The translations under genes were made by a program, and so were the position numbers. A stretch of DNA of 64,000 bases, taken from positions 175,317 through 239,316 of the forward strand of contig NZ_JH921517.1 in assembly GCF_000299035.1 (NCBI RefSeq), written 5' to 3'. The DNA is from Bacillus bingmayongensis (GTDB taxonomy: Bacteria > Bacillota > Bacilli > Bacillales > Bacillaceae_G). Numbering within the stretch: the first letter of the stretch is position 1; every line of letters begins with the position of its first letter. The notes beneath the pieces were generated by a model. The model was not told the DNA's origin and searched no databases. It was given only the letters and a program-made list of their open reading frames with translations. Shown here piece by piece: positions 8,090 through 16,152 of the stretch.

Positions 8090-8569
8090 ATGAAAAATTT
8101 TACTAAGAAAATAGGGGTTTTTATTACAAGCGGATTATTATTAATAGGATGCCAATCTCAACAAGAAACGCAGAAAAAAGAGGTAGAGAAGAAAGACGTC
8201 ACGGTGAAACAGGAAGCAAAGAAATCTGTAACACCTGAAGATGAAAAAGAAGTTCGAAGTGTGATTGAGGCGTTTGTTCAAACGACAAACGAAAAGAACT
8301 TCGATCAACATATGGCTTTGTTTTCGAGCAAAATTGTTGGTGCTGAAGATTTACGAACACAAAAGGAAGCTGCATTTCAAAGAGAAAATAAGAAAATTGA
8401 ATTGAATCGTGTTCAAGTGAAAAGTTCTAAAGGTGATTTTGTCATTGTTGAAACGGAAGAAAAAGAAATAGATAGTGGAAGCTCCCTTCAGAAAAAGGTA
8501 CGGTATGCACTAGGAAAAGAAGATGTACATTGGAAAATTGAAGAAGTCCGTACGATAGAAAAGAAATGA
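8090..8569 (+). CDS. lipoprotein of unknown function, NTF2-like
   Basis: 159 residues. The lipoprotein signal ends in LIGC (Cys21), then a Lys/Glu-rich linker (about 25-55) and a compact domain from EKEVRSVIEAFVQTTNEKNFDQHMALF to the C-terminus. That opening helix and the later beta strands ending HWKIEEVRTI resemble NTF2/SnoaL-like folds, though no catalytic residues can be pointed out. ATG start with GGGGAGGA upstream. Lies between two terminators, so probably its own transcript. Confidence 0.65.
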   Translation: MKNFTKKIGVFITSGLLLIGCQSQQETQKKEVEKKDVTVKQEAKKSVTPEDEKEVRSVIEAFVQTTNEKNFDQHMALFSSKIVGAEDLRTQKEAAFQRENKKIELNRVQVKSSKGDFVIVETEEKEIDSGSSLQKKVRYALGKEDVHWKIEEVRTIEKK

Positions 8570-8602
8570 AAAAGGTTCTCGCACGAGGAGAACCTTTTTT
8601 AT
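8569..8602. terminator. bidirectional terminator
   Basis: Stem AAAAAGGTTCTC/GAGAACCTTTTTT between the converging lipoprotein and alarmone synthetase genes. Confidence 0.88.
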
Positions 8603-9249
8603 AATGGGAGTAAAATTTGATTTGAACATGCTTCAATTTCATCGATATCTTGGCGAATGGTTGCCATTTTATTATCAAGCTCTTCAGCTTTCATGGCAGC
8701 ATCATGGAGTTCATCTTTTAAATAATCGGGGATATTCCCTTCATATTTATAGTAGAGTTTATGCTCTAAACTTGCCCAGAAGTCCATAGCGAGTGTGCGC
8801 AATTGAATTTCCGCAAATACCTCTTTTGTACCAGAATTTAAAGCTAGTGGATACTTAATAATCATATGCAAACTTTTATAGCCGTTTTGCTTTGGGTTAG
8901 CGATGTAGTCTTTTACTTCTACAATTTCCATATCTTCACGATTTTCAATGACTCGTTTTAAGTGGTAAATATCTTCAACGAAGCAACATGTAATTCGGAT
9001 GCCGATAATGTCTTGCAAATGTGTTTGCGCGTTTTCAATCGTTGGTGCTAAATTTTTGCGCTCGAGTTTTTTAACGATGCTTTCAGGTTGTTTTAATCTT
9101 GTTTTTATATGTTCAAACGGGTTATAGTCCTCTAAAAATTGAGCTTCCCGGTTCATAATTTCGAATTTTGTTTTTAACTCTTCTAAAGCGAATGTATAAG
9201 GTAATACAAATGCTTTCCAATAGTTAACGGTTGATTGATTATATTTCAT
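8599..9249 (-). CDS. sasA: small alarmone synthetase, GTP pyrophosphokinase (YwaC-like)
   Basis: 216 residues containing only the RelA/SpoT synthetase domain, without the hydrolase, TGS or ACT parts of long RSH proteins. Motifs include HLQDIIGIRITCCFVEDIY, PKQNGYKSLHMII and AEIQLRTLAMDFWASLEHKL. It should make (p)ppGpp from ATP and GDP/GTP. Similarity by eye is closer to B. subtilis YwaC/SasA (shared FAL-KF, NPFEHIKTR, FWASLEHK-YYK) than to YjbM/SasB. In B. subtilis ywaC answers to cell-envelope stress; I could not see a clear ECF sigma promoter here. Confidence 0.88.
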   Translation of the reverse strand: MKYNQSTVNYWKAFVLPYTFALEELKTKFEIMNREAQFLEDYNPFEHIKTRLKQPESIVKKLERKNLAPTIENAQTHLQDIIGIRITCCFVEDIYHLKRVIENREDMEIVEVKDYIANPKQNGYKSLHMIIKYPLALNSGTKEVFAEIQLRTLAMDFWASLEHKLYYKYEGNIPDYLKDELHDAAMKAEELDNKMATIRQDIDEIEACSNQILLPL

Positions 9250-9290
9250 TTATATACACACCTTTTCATATTTGCAAATAAGGTTGCTTA

Positions 9291-9362
9291 TTATACTAAA
9301 TACCAAATCATATAAGCGCATGCTGCAAATGATGAGATCATAAAACGGTATTTTGCTTTCAT
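9291..9362 (-). CDS. candidate 23-aa membrane microprotein
   Basis: Tiny ORF reading MKAKYRFMISSFAACAYMIW then YLV, with a strong ribosome site (AAAGGAGT) 8 bases before its ATG. The body is one hydrophobic helix long enough to span the membrane, with basic residues at the N-terminus. It lies 41 bases upstream of and on the same strand as the alarmone synthetase gene, so it could be the first cistron of that transcript. No known family recognised; the good ribosome site and membrane-helix composition are the only support. Confidence 0.45.
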   Translation of the reverse strand: MKAKYRFMISSFAACAYMIWYLV

Positions 9363-9521
9363 TATTTTTAACTCCTTTCTAAGTAGTTTTCATATATCAA
9401 TAAATTGGATTGTTAGTAAATTGATTATGTACAATTCTAATAGTAATGGATTGATGTGAATTTCGTATGAACTAATTGTTTCAGTTTTTTGTCTTTTTAG
9501 AATGATTGTTAAAAAGGCGAA

Positions 9522-9573
9522 TTGACAAAACAAATAATAGCATTTATAGTATAAAACGTAATCATTACGTTTT
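9522..9573 (+). promoter_or_regulatory. sigma-A promoter with Zur box for rpmG
   Basis: TTGACA (9522-9527), 17-bp spacer, TATAGT (9545-9550), then the palindrome AAAACGTAATCATTACGTTT at 9553-9573, which closely matches the B. subtilis Zur consensus (AAATCGTAATNATTACGATTT). The operator covers the transcription start, so Zur with zinc should repress. Confidence 0.85.
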
Positions 9574-9606
9574 AGTTGTGATCTTTGAAGAAAAGGAGGC
9601 CTACAT

Positions 9607-9756
9607 ATGCGTGTAAACATTACATTAGCTTGTACAGAATGCGGTGATCGTAATTATATTACGAAAAAGAATAAGCGAAATAATCCGGAACGTATTGAAC
9701 TAAAAAAATACTGTCCACGATTAAAGCGAGTAACATTACATCGTGAAACGAAGTAA
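9607..9756 (+). CDS. rpmG: 50S ribosomal protein L33, zinc-independent-type paralogue
   Basis: 49 residues, [20 protein letters not shown] onward, clearly L33. The first zinc pair CTEC is kept but the second CxxC has become CPRL, so the four-cysteine zinc site is incomplete. With the Zur box upstream this fits a paralogue made under zinc starvation to replace the zinc-binding L33, as known for C-minus ribosomal proteins in Bacillus. AAAGGAGG precedes the ATG. Monocistronic. Confidence 0.9.
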   Translation: MRVNITLACTECGDRNYITKKNKRNNPERIELKKYCPRLKRVTLHRETK

Positions 9757-9784
9757 AGCAGCTAGAGAAATCTAGCTGCTTTTA
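9757..9784 (+). terminator. terminator of rpmG
   Basis: Stem AGCAGCTAGA/TCTAGCTGCT with loop GAAA, followed by TTTT. Confidence 0.85.
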
Positions 9785-9818
9785 TGTATATATAAATGGC
9801 ATTCCAGTTGAGGGCTCA

Positions 9819-10136
9819 TTGGTTAGGATTAATATCGATACAGAAACAGGAGACGTTACAATGTATAGTGGGATATCTCAAAGTGTAATAAAAGAGTTAC
9901 TTACTTATGAAACAAGTGCAAGAATACGAAAAGAGCAGGCGTTACAAACATATAGAAATGCACTCCGCGTTGAATTACAGTGGCATGAAAATCATGATAC
10001 AGATCCATCAAAATATGAGCTTATTTATAAACAAACGACAACTGAGAGCAGTGAAGCGTATCATATTGATTTTTTCATGAGACGAGAAATTCACTATATT
10101 GATGCGCATACGGGAGAAGTAATTTGGAGTAAATAG
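9819..10136 (+). CDS. conserved-looking protein of unknown function (105 aa)
   Basis: I do not recognise a family. From a TTG start (GAGGG 6 bases upstream) it reads 105 residues; an ATG 42 bases further in, at 9861, also has a fair site (AGGAG) and would give 91 residues. The middle is charged and helical (KEQALQTYRNALRVELQWHENHD) and the end IHYIDAHTGEVIW is faintly like the closing strand of PepSY domains. No signal or membrane segment. Followed by a terminator, so it is a single-gene unit. Confidence 0.6.
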   Translation: MVRINIDTETGDVTMYSGISQSVIKELLTYETSARIRKEQALQTYRNALRVELQWHENHDTDPSKYELIYKQTTTESSEAYHIDFFMRREIHYIDAHTGEVIWSK

Positions 10137-10149
10137 GACAAGTGCTAAG

Positions 10150-10184
10150 AAATTCTTGTGGTTATGCCACAAGAATTTTTTTGT
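10150..10184 (+). terminator. terminator upstream of sigK
   Basis: Stem AATTCTTGTGG/CCACAAGAATT followed by TTTTTTG. Confidence 0.85.
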
Positions 10185-10231
10185 GCATCGCTATTCTCAA
10201 ATGGGTACAGACACAAACAACGCCCCGCCCA

Positions 10232-10244
10232 CATACATATAGTA
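10232..10244 (+). promoter_or_regulatory. possible sigma-E/sigma-K -10 region of sigK
   Basis: CATACATA (10232) resembles the sigma-E -10 (CATACANT) and the overlapping CATATAGTA (10236) fits sigma-K CATANNNTA. Known sigK genes are started by sigma-E with SpoIIID and then autoregulated, so overlapping signals would make sense. The -35 parts are not convincing by eye. Confidence 0.45.
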
Positions 10245-10274
10245 AAGACCACTATTTTGGCGGGGGTGAAGGGT

Positions 10275-10988
10275 TTGAGTCTATTCGCCGCAATTGGATA
10301 CATGATTCGCGAAGTGTTTGTATTTGTTTCTTATGTTAAAAACAATGCGTTTCCACAGCCATTGTCATCAGATGATGAGAAAAAATACTTAGAGCTGATG
10401 GAGCAGGGTGATGCTCACGCGAGAAATCTTTTAATTGAACATAATTTACGGCTTGTGGCTCATATTGTTAAGAAATTTGAAAACACAGGTGAAGATGCGG
10501 AAGATTTAATTTCTATCGGAACAATTGGGCTCATTAAGGCAATTGAGAGTTATTCAGCAGGGAAAGGGACGAAGCTTGCGACATATGCAGCTCGTTGTAT
10601 TGAAAATGAAATTTTAATGCATTTGCGTGTACTGAAGAAAACAAAAAAAGACGTTTCACTTCATGACCCGATTGGACAGGACAAAGAAGGTAATGAAATA
10701 TCACTTATTGATATTTTGAAATCTGAATCTGAAGATGTAATTGATATGATTCAGCTTAGCATGGAATTAGAAAAAATTAAGGAGTATATCGATATTTTAG
10801 ATGAACGAGAGAAAGAAGTGATTGTAAAAAGGTTTGGACTTGGCCTTGATAAGGAAAAAACGCAGCGGGAAATTGCGAAAGCGCTAGGGATTTCAAGAAG
10901 TTACGTTTCCCGGATTGAGAAGCGGGCACTGATGAAAATGTTTCATGAATTTGTGCGAGCGGAGAAGGAGAAGAAGGGAAAAGCATAA
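10275..10988 (+). CDS. sigK: RNA polymerase sporulation mother-cell sigma factor sigma-K (uninterrupted gene)
   Basis: Very close to B. subtilis sigma-K over its whole length, for example [33 protein letters not shown] and [20 protein letters not shown]. It drives late mother-cell genes such as coat genes. The TTG start at 10275 (GGGGGTG 6 bases upstream) gives 237 residues; the reading frame is open for 39 more codons upstream, but these do not look like sigma-K. The first 19 residues form the hydrophobic pro-sequence that is cut off just before YVKNN. Unlike B. subtilis 168, the gene is not split by a skin element. Own terminator follows. Confidence 0.95.
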   Translation: MSLFAAIGYMIREVFVFVSYVKNNAFPQPLSSDDEKKYLELMEQGDAHARNLLIEHNLRLVAHIVKKFENTGEDAEDLISIGTIGLIKAIESYSAGKGTKLATYAARCIENEILMHLRVLKKTKKDVSLHDPIGQDKEGNEISLIDILKSESEDVIDMIQLSMELEKIKEYIDILDEREKEVIVKRFGLGLDKEKTQREIAKALGISRSYVSRIEKRALMKMFHEFVRAEKEKKGKA

Positions 10989-11000
10989 AGATGAGTGAAA

Positions 11001-11033
11001 TGGCTGCGGTTCAAACGCAGCCACTTTTCTTTT
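11001..11033 (+). terminator. terminator of sigK
   Basis: Stem TGGCTGCG/CGCAGCCA followed by CTTTTCTTTT. Confidence 0.82.
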
Positions 11034-11295
11034 GATGAAAAGGGAATAAAACAAGAAACTCTAAGAAGAAATATACGTTCACTGTTGAAAATGACGGGTT
11101 CTATCTGTAATATTAGAAGGTGCTAACGAATTTAAGTATGAAATGGTACCTATTCTTTCTTTTTGTATGATCGGCTTGGTTTATAATAAGTGAACATAAA
11201 AAACACTTTCAGAAGTTTCACTGTATGATATAGAAAGAAAAGAAGGGAAAGCTAAACTTAATTGTTCATTAAGACTTATTAGGAGGTTTCGCGGT

Positions 11296-12078
11296 TTGCG
11301 ACGTACATTATATCGACTCATGATCGAACTTACAAACGGGCGTTTTACTTCTTATATATTACGTAAATTTGCACAGTCTCGTTTAAGTTCCATTATTCTT
11401 TCGTCTTATGCAAAAGCGTTTCAATTGAATCAGGATGAGATGGAAAAGGATTTAAAGGAATATCGAACGCTGCATGAATTATTTACACGTAAGTTGAAAG
11501 AAGGAAAACGAGAAATAGATGCAGCGGCATCAAGTATTGTTAGTCCTGTTGATGGGGTATTTGCTGATCATGGTCCTATTGAAGAAACGAAAACATTTGA
11601 TATTAAAGGCAAGCGCTATTCGATTGTGGATATGCTAGGTAATGAAGAGCGAGCAAGGCGTTATGCCGGCGGTACATATATGGTTATTTATTTAAGTCCA
11701 AGTCATTATCATCGTATTCATAGCCCGCTCTCTGGTGCTGTGACAGAGCGATTTGTACTTGGAAGAAAATCATATCCAGTAAACGCAGCAGGAATGAAAT
11801 ATGGAAAAGAGCCGTTGTCAAAGAATTATCGTTCTGTTACAGAAGTCGATAGTGAAGGACAACATATGGCGCTTGTAAAAGTAGGAGCTATGTTTGTAAA
11901 TAGTATTGAACTTCTTCATGAAAGAAACACTGTTCAAAAAGGTGAAGAGATGGCATACTTTACATTTGGTTCAACAGTCGTTTTACTGTTTGAAAAAGGA
12001 ATGGTTGAAGTTGTTTCAACGCTAACGAGTGGCCAAGAACTTTGCGTTGGTGAAAAAATTGCAACTCGCTTACCTTAA
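11296..12078 (+). CDS. psd: phosphatidylserine decarboxylase proenzyme
   Basis: 260 residues. Makes phosphatidylethanolamine from phosphatidylserine at the membrane. The proenzyme cuts itself at the GST motif (FGST, about 222-225) so that the serine becomes the pyruvoyl cofactor; short alpha and long beta chains result. Other family marks are [11 protein letters not shown] and [10 protein letters not shown] with the catalytic histidines. TTG start with AGGAGG 9 bases upstream. Stands alone between sigK and a degenerate bcr1 repeat; the ~260 bases before it hold no gene I can support. Confidence 0.93.
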   Translation: MRRTLYRLMIELTNGRFTSYILRKFAQSRLSSIILSSYAKAFQLNQDEMEKDLKEYRTLHELFTRKLKEGKREIDAAASSIVSPVDGVFADHGPIEETKTFDIKGKRYSIVDMLGNEERARRYAGGTYMVIYLSPSHYHRIHSPLSGAVTERFVLGRKSYPVNAAGMKYGKEPLSKNYRSVTEVDSEGQHMALVKVGAMFVNSIELLHERNTVQKGEEMAYFTFGSTVVLLFEKGMVEVVSTLTSGQELCVGEKIATRLP

Positions 12079-12079
12079 T

Positions 12080-12185
12080 GGTAGCGGGCGGTAAAAGTTT
12101 TATCACAAACTTGTGAGGGCGCCAAGAAGTTAGATGGGCTTATGTGCTAGGTGAAAAGTTCCCAAGGATGGAAGTTTCATTTTAT
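12080..12185 (+). repeat. degenerate bcr1 repeat
   Basis: Keeps GCGGGCGGTAAAAG, AAGAAGTTAGATGGG and the 3' end GGATGGAAGTTTCATTTTAT of bcr1 in the right order, but is shortened and diverged. Lies directly after the psd stop codon. Confidence 0.55.
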
Positions 12186-12215
12186 AAAAGAGCCATCTTG
12201 AGGATGGCTCTTTTT
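12186..12215 (+). terminator. terminator of psd
   Basis: Stem AAAAGAGCCATC/GATGGCTCTTTTT. It sits after the repeat, so the psd transcript carries the bcr1 remnant. Confidence 0.82.
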
Positions 12216-12242
12216 ACAGGTGAAGCAGTAATCTATATGTAC

Positions 12243-12398
12243 TCAAGACGATTTGGCAAGCTTGTCCTCTAATGATCGCCGGATGATTTCTTGTTTTATA
12301 AGTAAAATGAAGTCAGGATTTAATTTTAGTTCTTTTGCTTTATAATAAGACTCAGTGAGTAATTCAGTAGATAACTGCTCCATATGTTTGATTTTCAA
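12243..12398 (-). CDS. sda: checkpoint inhibitor of sporulation kinase, Sda
   Basis: 51 residues, [20 protein letters not shown] onward, matching Sda (conserved LSxELLxESYxKA, LNxDFIxLIxxEIxRRSL), a helical hairpin that binds sporulation histidine kinases and stops phosphorelay start when replication is disturbed. The TTG at 12398 is chosen because GGAGGTG lies 7 bases upstream; an ATG 5 codons in would give the shorter 46-aa form. Promoter and DnaA boxes lie just upstream. Confidence 0.88.
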   Translation of the reverse strand: MKIKHMEQLSTELLTESYYKAKELKLNPDFILLIKQEIIRRSLEDKLAKSS

Positions 12399-12442
12399 GG
12401 TGAGCCACCTCCGATAATAAGGATAGGTTCTTTGTTGCATCT

Positions 12443-12471
12443 ACTGTATCAAAAAATTATGACAGTCACAA
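12443..12471 (-). promoter_or_regulatory. sigma-A promoter of sda
   Basis: TTGTGA (12471-12466), 17-bp spacer, TACAGT (12448-12443) on the minus strand, about 45 bases before the sda start. Confidence 0.65.
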
Positions 12472-12479
12472 ACGACTGG

Positions 12480-12593
12480 TTATCCACATATCACCGTGGA
12501 TAAGATGTGCATGAAATGTTGATAAATTGCGAATTAACTGAAAAGTTAGTGTGGAAAATGTGTACAATGTTATCCACAATCTAGTTATCGAAA
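12480..12593. promoter_or_regulatory. DnaA box cluster upstream of sda
   Basis: Two perfect TTATCCACA boxes (12480-12488 and 12570-12578), one single-mismatch box CGTGGATAA on the opposite strand (12495-12503) and weaker TGTGGAAAA (12550-12558) and TTATCGAAA (12585-12593). In B. subtilis DnaA regulates sda directly through such boxes; the same is inferred here. The cluster also covers the region in front of yqeG. Confidence 0.82.
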
Positions 12594-12641
12594 AATGTTG
12601 TCGAAAAATTTTATGAAAACTCCTCAAAGAGGTGAAAGAAA

Positions 12642-13154
12642 TTGAAATTATTTTTACCAAATGAATACGTAAAAAACGTATATCATGTTCAACCAGAAGA
12701 TTTAATAAAACGCGGGATAAAAGGTATTATCACTGACTTAGATAACACTTTAATTGAATGGGATCGTCCTAATGCAACACCTAAGCTTGAACAATGGTTT
12801 TTAAAAATGAAAGAGCATGGCATTCAAGTAACGGTCGTTTCTAATAATAATGAGCAACGAGTAAAGGACTTTGCAGAGCCACTTGGAATTCCGTTTATTC
12901 ATAGTGCACGTAAACCATTGGTTCGTGCGTTTAAACGTGCCATGCAAGAAATGAATTTAAGACCTGATGAAGTAGTAGTAATTGGAGATCAATTGCTAAC
13001 GGACGTACTAGGCGGAAATCGTGTTGGTCTTCATACGATTTTAGTTGTACCAGTAGCACAAACAGACGGGCTAGTAACGCGATTTAATCGAAAGATTGAA
13101 CGCAGACTTATGAGGAATATGAAGAAAAAAGGTTTAATTAACTGGGAGGAATAA
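12642..13154 (+). CDS. yqeG: YqeG family HAD IIIA-type phosphatase
   Basis: 170 residues. HAD motif I is TDLDNTLIEWD (about 31-41), motif II VVSNN and motif III/IV GDQLLTDVLGGN, so the catalytic aspartates are present. Substrate unknown; the gene is a standard neighbour of the ribosome-assembly GTPase yqeH. TTG start with AGAGGTGA upstream. First gene of a tightly packed run through yqeM (17810), interrupted only by a repeat before nadD. Confidence 0.9.
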   Translation: MKLFLPNEYVKNVYHVQPEDLIKRGIKGIITDLDNTLIEWDRPNATPKLEQWFLKMKEHGIQVTVVSNNNEQRVKDFAEPLGIPFIHSARKPLVRAFKRAMQEMNLRPDEVVVIGDQLLTDVLGGNRVGLHTILVVPVAQTDGLVTRFNRKIERRLMRNMKKKGLINWEE

Positions 13155-13157
13155 AGT

Positions 13158-14264
13158 TTGACTGAAACAATTAAATGTATTGGTTGCGGTGTAGAAATTC
13201 AAACAGAGTATAAAAATGAAGTCGGGTATGCGCCAGCTTCATCTTTAGAGAAAGAACAAGTGATCTGTCAACGTTGTTTCCGTTTAAAGAACTATAATGA
13301 AATTCAAGATGTGTCTTTAACAGATGATGATTTCTTGCGTATTTTAAATGGAATTGGACAATCAGATGCACTTGTTGTCAAGATTGTAGATATTTTTGAC
13401 TTCAATGGTAGCTGGTTACCAGGCTTACATCGTTTTGTAGGGAATAACAAAGTATTGCTTGTTGGAAATAAATCGGATTTAATTCCAAAGTCAGTAAAGC
13501 ATGATAAAGTAAAACATTGGATGCGTTATAGTGCAAAGCAACTTGGATTAAAACCAGAAGATGTCTTTTTAATTAGTGCAGCAAAAGGACAAGGTATCCG
13601 TGAACTTGCTGAGGCGATTGAACAATATCGCAGTGGTAAGGATGTATACGTTGTAGGGTGTACGAATGTTGGAAAATCCACGTTTATTAATCGCATGATT
13701 AAAGAATTTAGTGAAGAAACTGAGAATGTAATTACAACATCTCATTTCCCAGGAACAACACTTGATTTAATTGATATTCCATTAGATGAAGCATCTTCTT
13801 TATATGATACACCGGGTATTATTAATCACCACCAAATGGCACATTACGTTGGAAAGCAAAGCTTGAAGCTTATTACACCAACAAAGGAAATCAAGCCGAT
13901 GGTATTCCAATTAAACGAGGAACAAACATTATTCTTCGGTGGATTAGCACGATTTGATTATATTAGTGGTGGTCGCCGTGCGTTCACTTGTCATTTATCA
14001 AACCGTCTACCAATTCATCGTACAAAACTTGAAAAAGCAGATGAATTGTATGAAAAACATGCTGGAGAATTATTAAATCCACCAACTCCAGAAGAACTAG
14101 AAAATATGCCTGGGCTTGTGAAATACGAATTTAATATTCGTGAGCCAAAAACAGATGTTGTATTCTCTGGATTAGGATGGGTTACTGTAAATGAGCCTGG
14201 GGCAAAGATTGTGGCTCATGTACCAAAAGGAGTTAGTGTTTCATTACGTAAATCTTTAATTTAA
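13158..14264 (+). CDS. yqeH: ribosome biogenesis GTPase YqeH (circularly permuted)
   Basis: 368 residues. N-terminal zinc-finger CIGCG...CQRC (residues about 6-41), then GTPase motifs in permuted order: G4 NKSD and G5 SAAKG come before G1 GCTNVGKS (about 167-174) and G3 DTPG. Required in B. subtilis for 30S assembly. TTG start 4 bases after the yqeG stop with GGGAGGA overlapping it, so the two are coupled. Confidence 0.94.
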   Translation: MTETIKCIGCGVEIQTEYKNEVGYAPASSLEKEQVICQRCFRLKNYNEIQDVSLTDDDFLRILNGIGQSDALVVKIVDIFDFNGSWLPGLHRFVGNNKVLLVGNKSDLIPKSVKHDKVKHWMRYSAKQLGLKPEDVFLISAAKGQGIRELAEAIEQYRSGKDVYVVGCTNVGKSTFINRMIKEFSEETENVITTSHFPGTTLDLIDIPLDEASSLYDTPGIINHHQMAHYVGKQSLKLITPTKEIKPMVFQLNEEQTLFFGGLARFDYISGGRRAFTCHLSNRLPIHRTKLEKADELYEKHAGELLNPPTPEELENMPGLVKYEFNIREPKTDVVFSGLGWVTVNEPGAKIVAHVPKGVSVSLRKSLI

Positions 14265-14279
14265 TATGGAGAGGAATTT

Positions 14280-15113
14280 ATGAAACAGTTATATGGTGTA
14301 ATCGGAAATCCAATAGGACATTCATTGTCACCACTTATGCATAACGACGCATTTGAGGACTTAAATATAGATGCTCATTATCATGCGTTTCTTGTAGAAG
14401 AAGAGACGCTAGGGGAAGCGGTGAAAGGCTTAAAGGCATTAGGAGTATCGGGATTTAATGTCACGACTCCTCACAAAGTTTCAATTATGAAATACTTGGA
14501 TGGAATTGATCCGCTAGCAAAGCAAATTGGTGCGGTGAATACGGTCGTTCATAGAGAGGGAAAGCTGATCGGTTATAATACAGACGGAATTGGTTATGTT
14601 CGTTCATTGCAATCGATTAGTAAAGATCCGCTTTATCAAAAGCGTATTTTATTACTTGGTGCAGGCGGAGCATGCCGCGCTATTTACTTTTCACTTGCAG
14701 ACGCAGGTGTAAAAGTAATTGATATTGCCAACCGAACAGTAGAAAAGGCAAATCAGCTTATCGCTGGATGTCAAGCGAAGATTACATCGCATGCTCTTTC
14801 ATTAGAGCAAGCAACAGAGGAACAAGGAAATTATGATATTATCATTCATACAACAACGATAGGAATGCATCCACATGTCCAAAGTACACCGATGCAAATT
14901 CAATCTTTGAAACACGGAACGATTGTTTCGGACATTATTTATAATCCATTTGAGACAAAGCTTCTGCGAGATGCGAAAGCGAAAGGAGCCATTGTGCAAA
15001 ATGGAATAGATATGTTTGTTTATCAAGGAGCACTTGCATTTGAAATGTGGACAGGACATATGCCAAATATCGAAAGAATGAAACAATTAGTAATGAGAAA
15101 GCTTGGAGGCTAA
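14280..15113 (+). CDS. aroE: shikimate dehydrogenase (NADP+)
   Basis: 277 residues. Reduces 3-dehydroshikimate in aromatic amino acid synthesis. Substrate-binding [10 protein letters not shown] near the N-terminus and the catalytic lysine in FNVTTPHK, with NADP-binding [10 protein letters not shown] (about 127-136) and NTDGIGY. It lies in the yqe operon between yqeH and yhbY as in other Bacillus. Confidence 0.95.
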   Translation: MKQLYGVIGNPIGHSLSPLMHNDAFEDLNIDAHYHAFLVEEETLGEAVKGLKALGVSGFNVTTPHKVSIMKYLDGIDPLAKQIGAVNTVVHREGKLIGYNTDGIGYVRSLQSISKDPLYQKRILLLGAGGACRAIYFSLADAGVKVIDIANRTVEKANQLIAGCQAKITSHALSLEQATEEQGNYDIIIHTTTIGMHPHVQSTPMQIQSLKHGTIVSDIIYNPFETKLLRDAKAKGAIVQNGIDMFVYQGALAFEMWTGHMPNIERMKQLVMRKLGG

Positions 15114-15117
15114 CTAT

Positions 15118-15408
15118 ATGTTAACAGGAAAACAAAAAAGATTTTTACGTGCAAAGGCACATCACTTAACACCGATTTTTCAAGTTGGAAAAGGCGGCGT
15201 AAATGAAAATATGGTAAAACAAATCGCAGATGCATTAGAAGCGCGTGAGTTATTTAAAGTGAGTGTACTACAAAACTGTGAATTTGATCGTCGTGAAGTT
15301 GCAGAAGAATTGGCTAAAGGTGCTAGAGCAGAAATCGTCCAAGTAATTGGAAGCACAATTGTTTTATATAAAGAATCAAGAGAAAATAAACAAATCAAAC
15401 TTCCATAA
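15118..15408 (+). CDS. yhbY: CRM-domain RNA-binding protein YhbY/YqeI
   Basis: 96 residues starting MLTGKQKRFLRAKAHHLTPI, with the GKGGV loop typical of CRM domains that bind pre-50S RNA. The ATG at 15118 is preferred because GGAGG is 8 bases upstream; this ribosome site lies inside the last codons of aroE. Followed by a degenerate repeat rather than directly by nadD. Confidence 0.9.
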   Translation: MLTGKQKRFLRAKAHHLTPIFQVGKGGVNENMVKQIADALEARELFKVSVLQNCEFDRREVAEELAKGARAEIVQVIGSTIVLYKESRENKQIKLP

Positions 15409-15454
15409 TAGCAGCTTACTGTGCTCAGGATATATATAGGGCGTTTCCATAGCT

Positions 15455-15545
15455 TACGTCCGCTATGTTCGGGATTCGTTCTTGCTAATAGGGTTTAGAC
15501 CAATTGAGTTTTTACGGGCAGTAATTTTTCCATATATTGTTTCGG
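15455..15545 (-). repeat. degenerate bcr1 repeat
   Basis: On the minus strand it reads GCAGTAATCTTTCC, a short loop, GGAAAAATTACTGC, then CCGTAAAAACTCAATTGGT, which parallels the bcr1 order GGGCAGT-stem-ACTGCCCGTAAAAGCCCGATTGGT. It sits between yhbY and nadD and forms a 14-bp hairpin. Confidence 0.5.
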
Positions 15546-15582
15546 AAAGATTACTGCTTGTGAACTAAAGGGGGCGTTTCGT

Positions 15583-16152
15583 TTGAAAAAGATCGGAATC
15601 ATTGGCGGCACGTTTGATCCGCCTCATTATGGACATTTGTTGATTGCAAATGAGGTGTATGATGCACTCGCGCTTGATGAAATATGGTTTTTGCCGAATC
15701 AAATTCCACCTCATAAACAAGATCGCAATATTACAAGTGTGGAAGATCGATTGAACATGTTAGAGTTAGCAATTGGGAAAGAGGAGTATTTCTCGGTTTG
15801 TTTAGAAGAGCTACAAAGAGAAGGTCCATCCTATACATACGACACTATGTTACAATTAACAAAGAAGCATCCGGACGCGCAGTTTCATTTTATCATTGGC
15901 GGGGATATGGTGGAGTATTTACCCAAATGGTATAACATTGAGAAATTACTTCAGCTTGTAACTTTTGTTGGAGTTGCAAGGCCGGGTTATACATTACATA
16001 CACCTTATGAAATCATAACAGTAGAAATTCCGGAATTTGCTGTTTCTTCCTCCTTATTACGAAAGAGGTATGAGGAGAAGAAAACTTGTAAATATTTGCT
16101 TCCAGAACAAGTACAGGTATATATCGAGAGGAATGGGTTGTATGAATCGTGA
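15583..16152 (+). CDS. nadD: nicotinate-nucleotide adenylyltransferase
   Basis: 189 residues. Joins nicotinate mononucleotide and ATP in NAD synthesis. Nucleotidyltransferase motif [12 protein letters not shown] (residues 8-19) and the C-terminal ISSSLLR-type motif ([11 protein letters not shown]). TTG start with AAAGGGGG upstream. Its end overlaps the start of yqeK by 11 bases. Confidence 0.95.
   Translation: MKKIGIIGGTFDPPHYGHLLIANEVYDALALDEIWFLPNQIPPHKQDRNITSVEDRLNMLELAIGKEEYFSVCLEELQREGPSYTYDTMLQLTKKHPDAQFHFIIGGDMVEYLPKWYNIEKLLQLVTFVGVARPGYTLHTPYEIITVEIPEFAVSSSLLRKRYEEKKTCKYLLPEQVQVYIERNGLYES

Noticed and set aside
10142-10339. 65-codon ORF upstream of sigK
   Set aside because: Runs through the terminator and promoter region and ends inside sigK in another frame; no ribosome site.
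12480-12593. Replication origin
   Set aside because: DnaA boxes are present, but there is no dnaA/dnaN nearby and no AT-rich unwinding tract arranged as in oriC; the sda regulatory role explains them.
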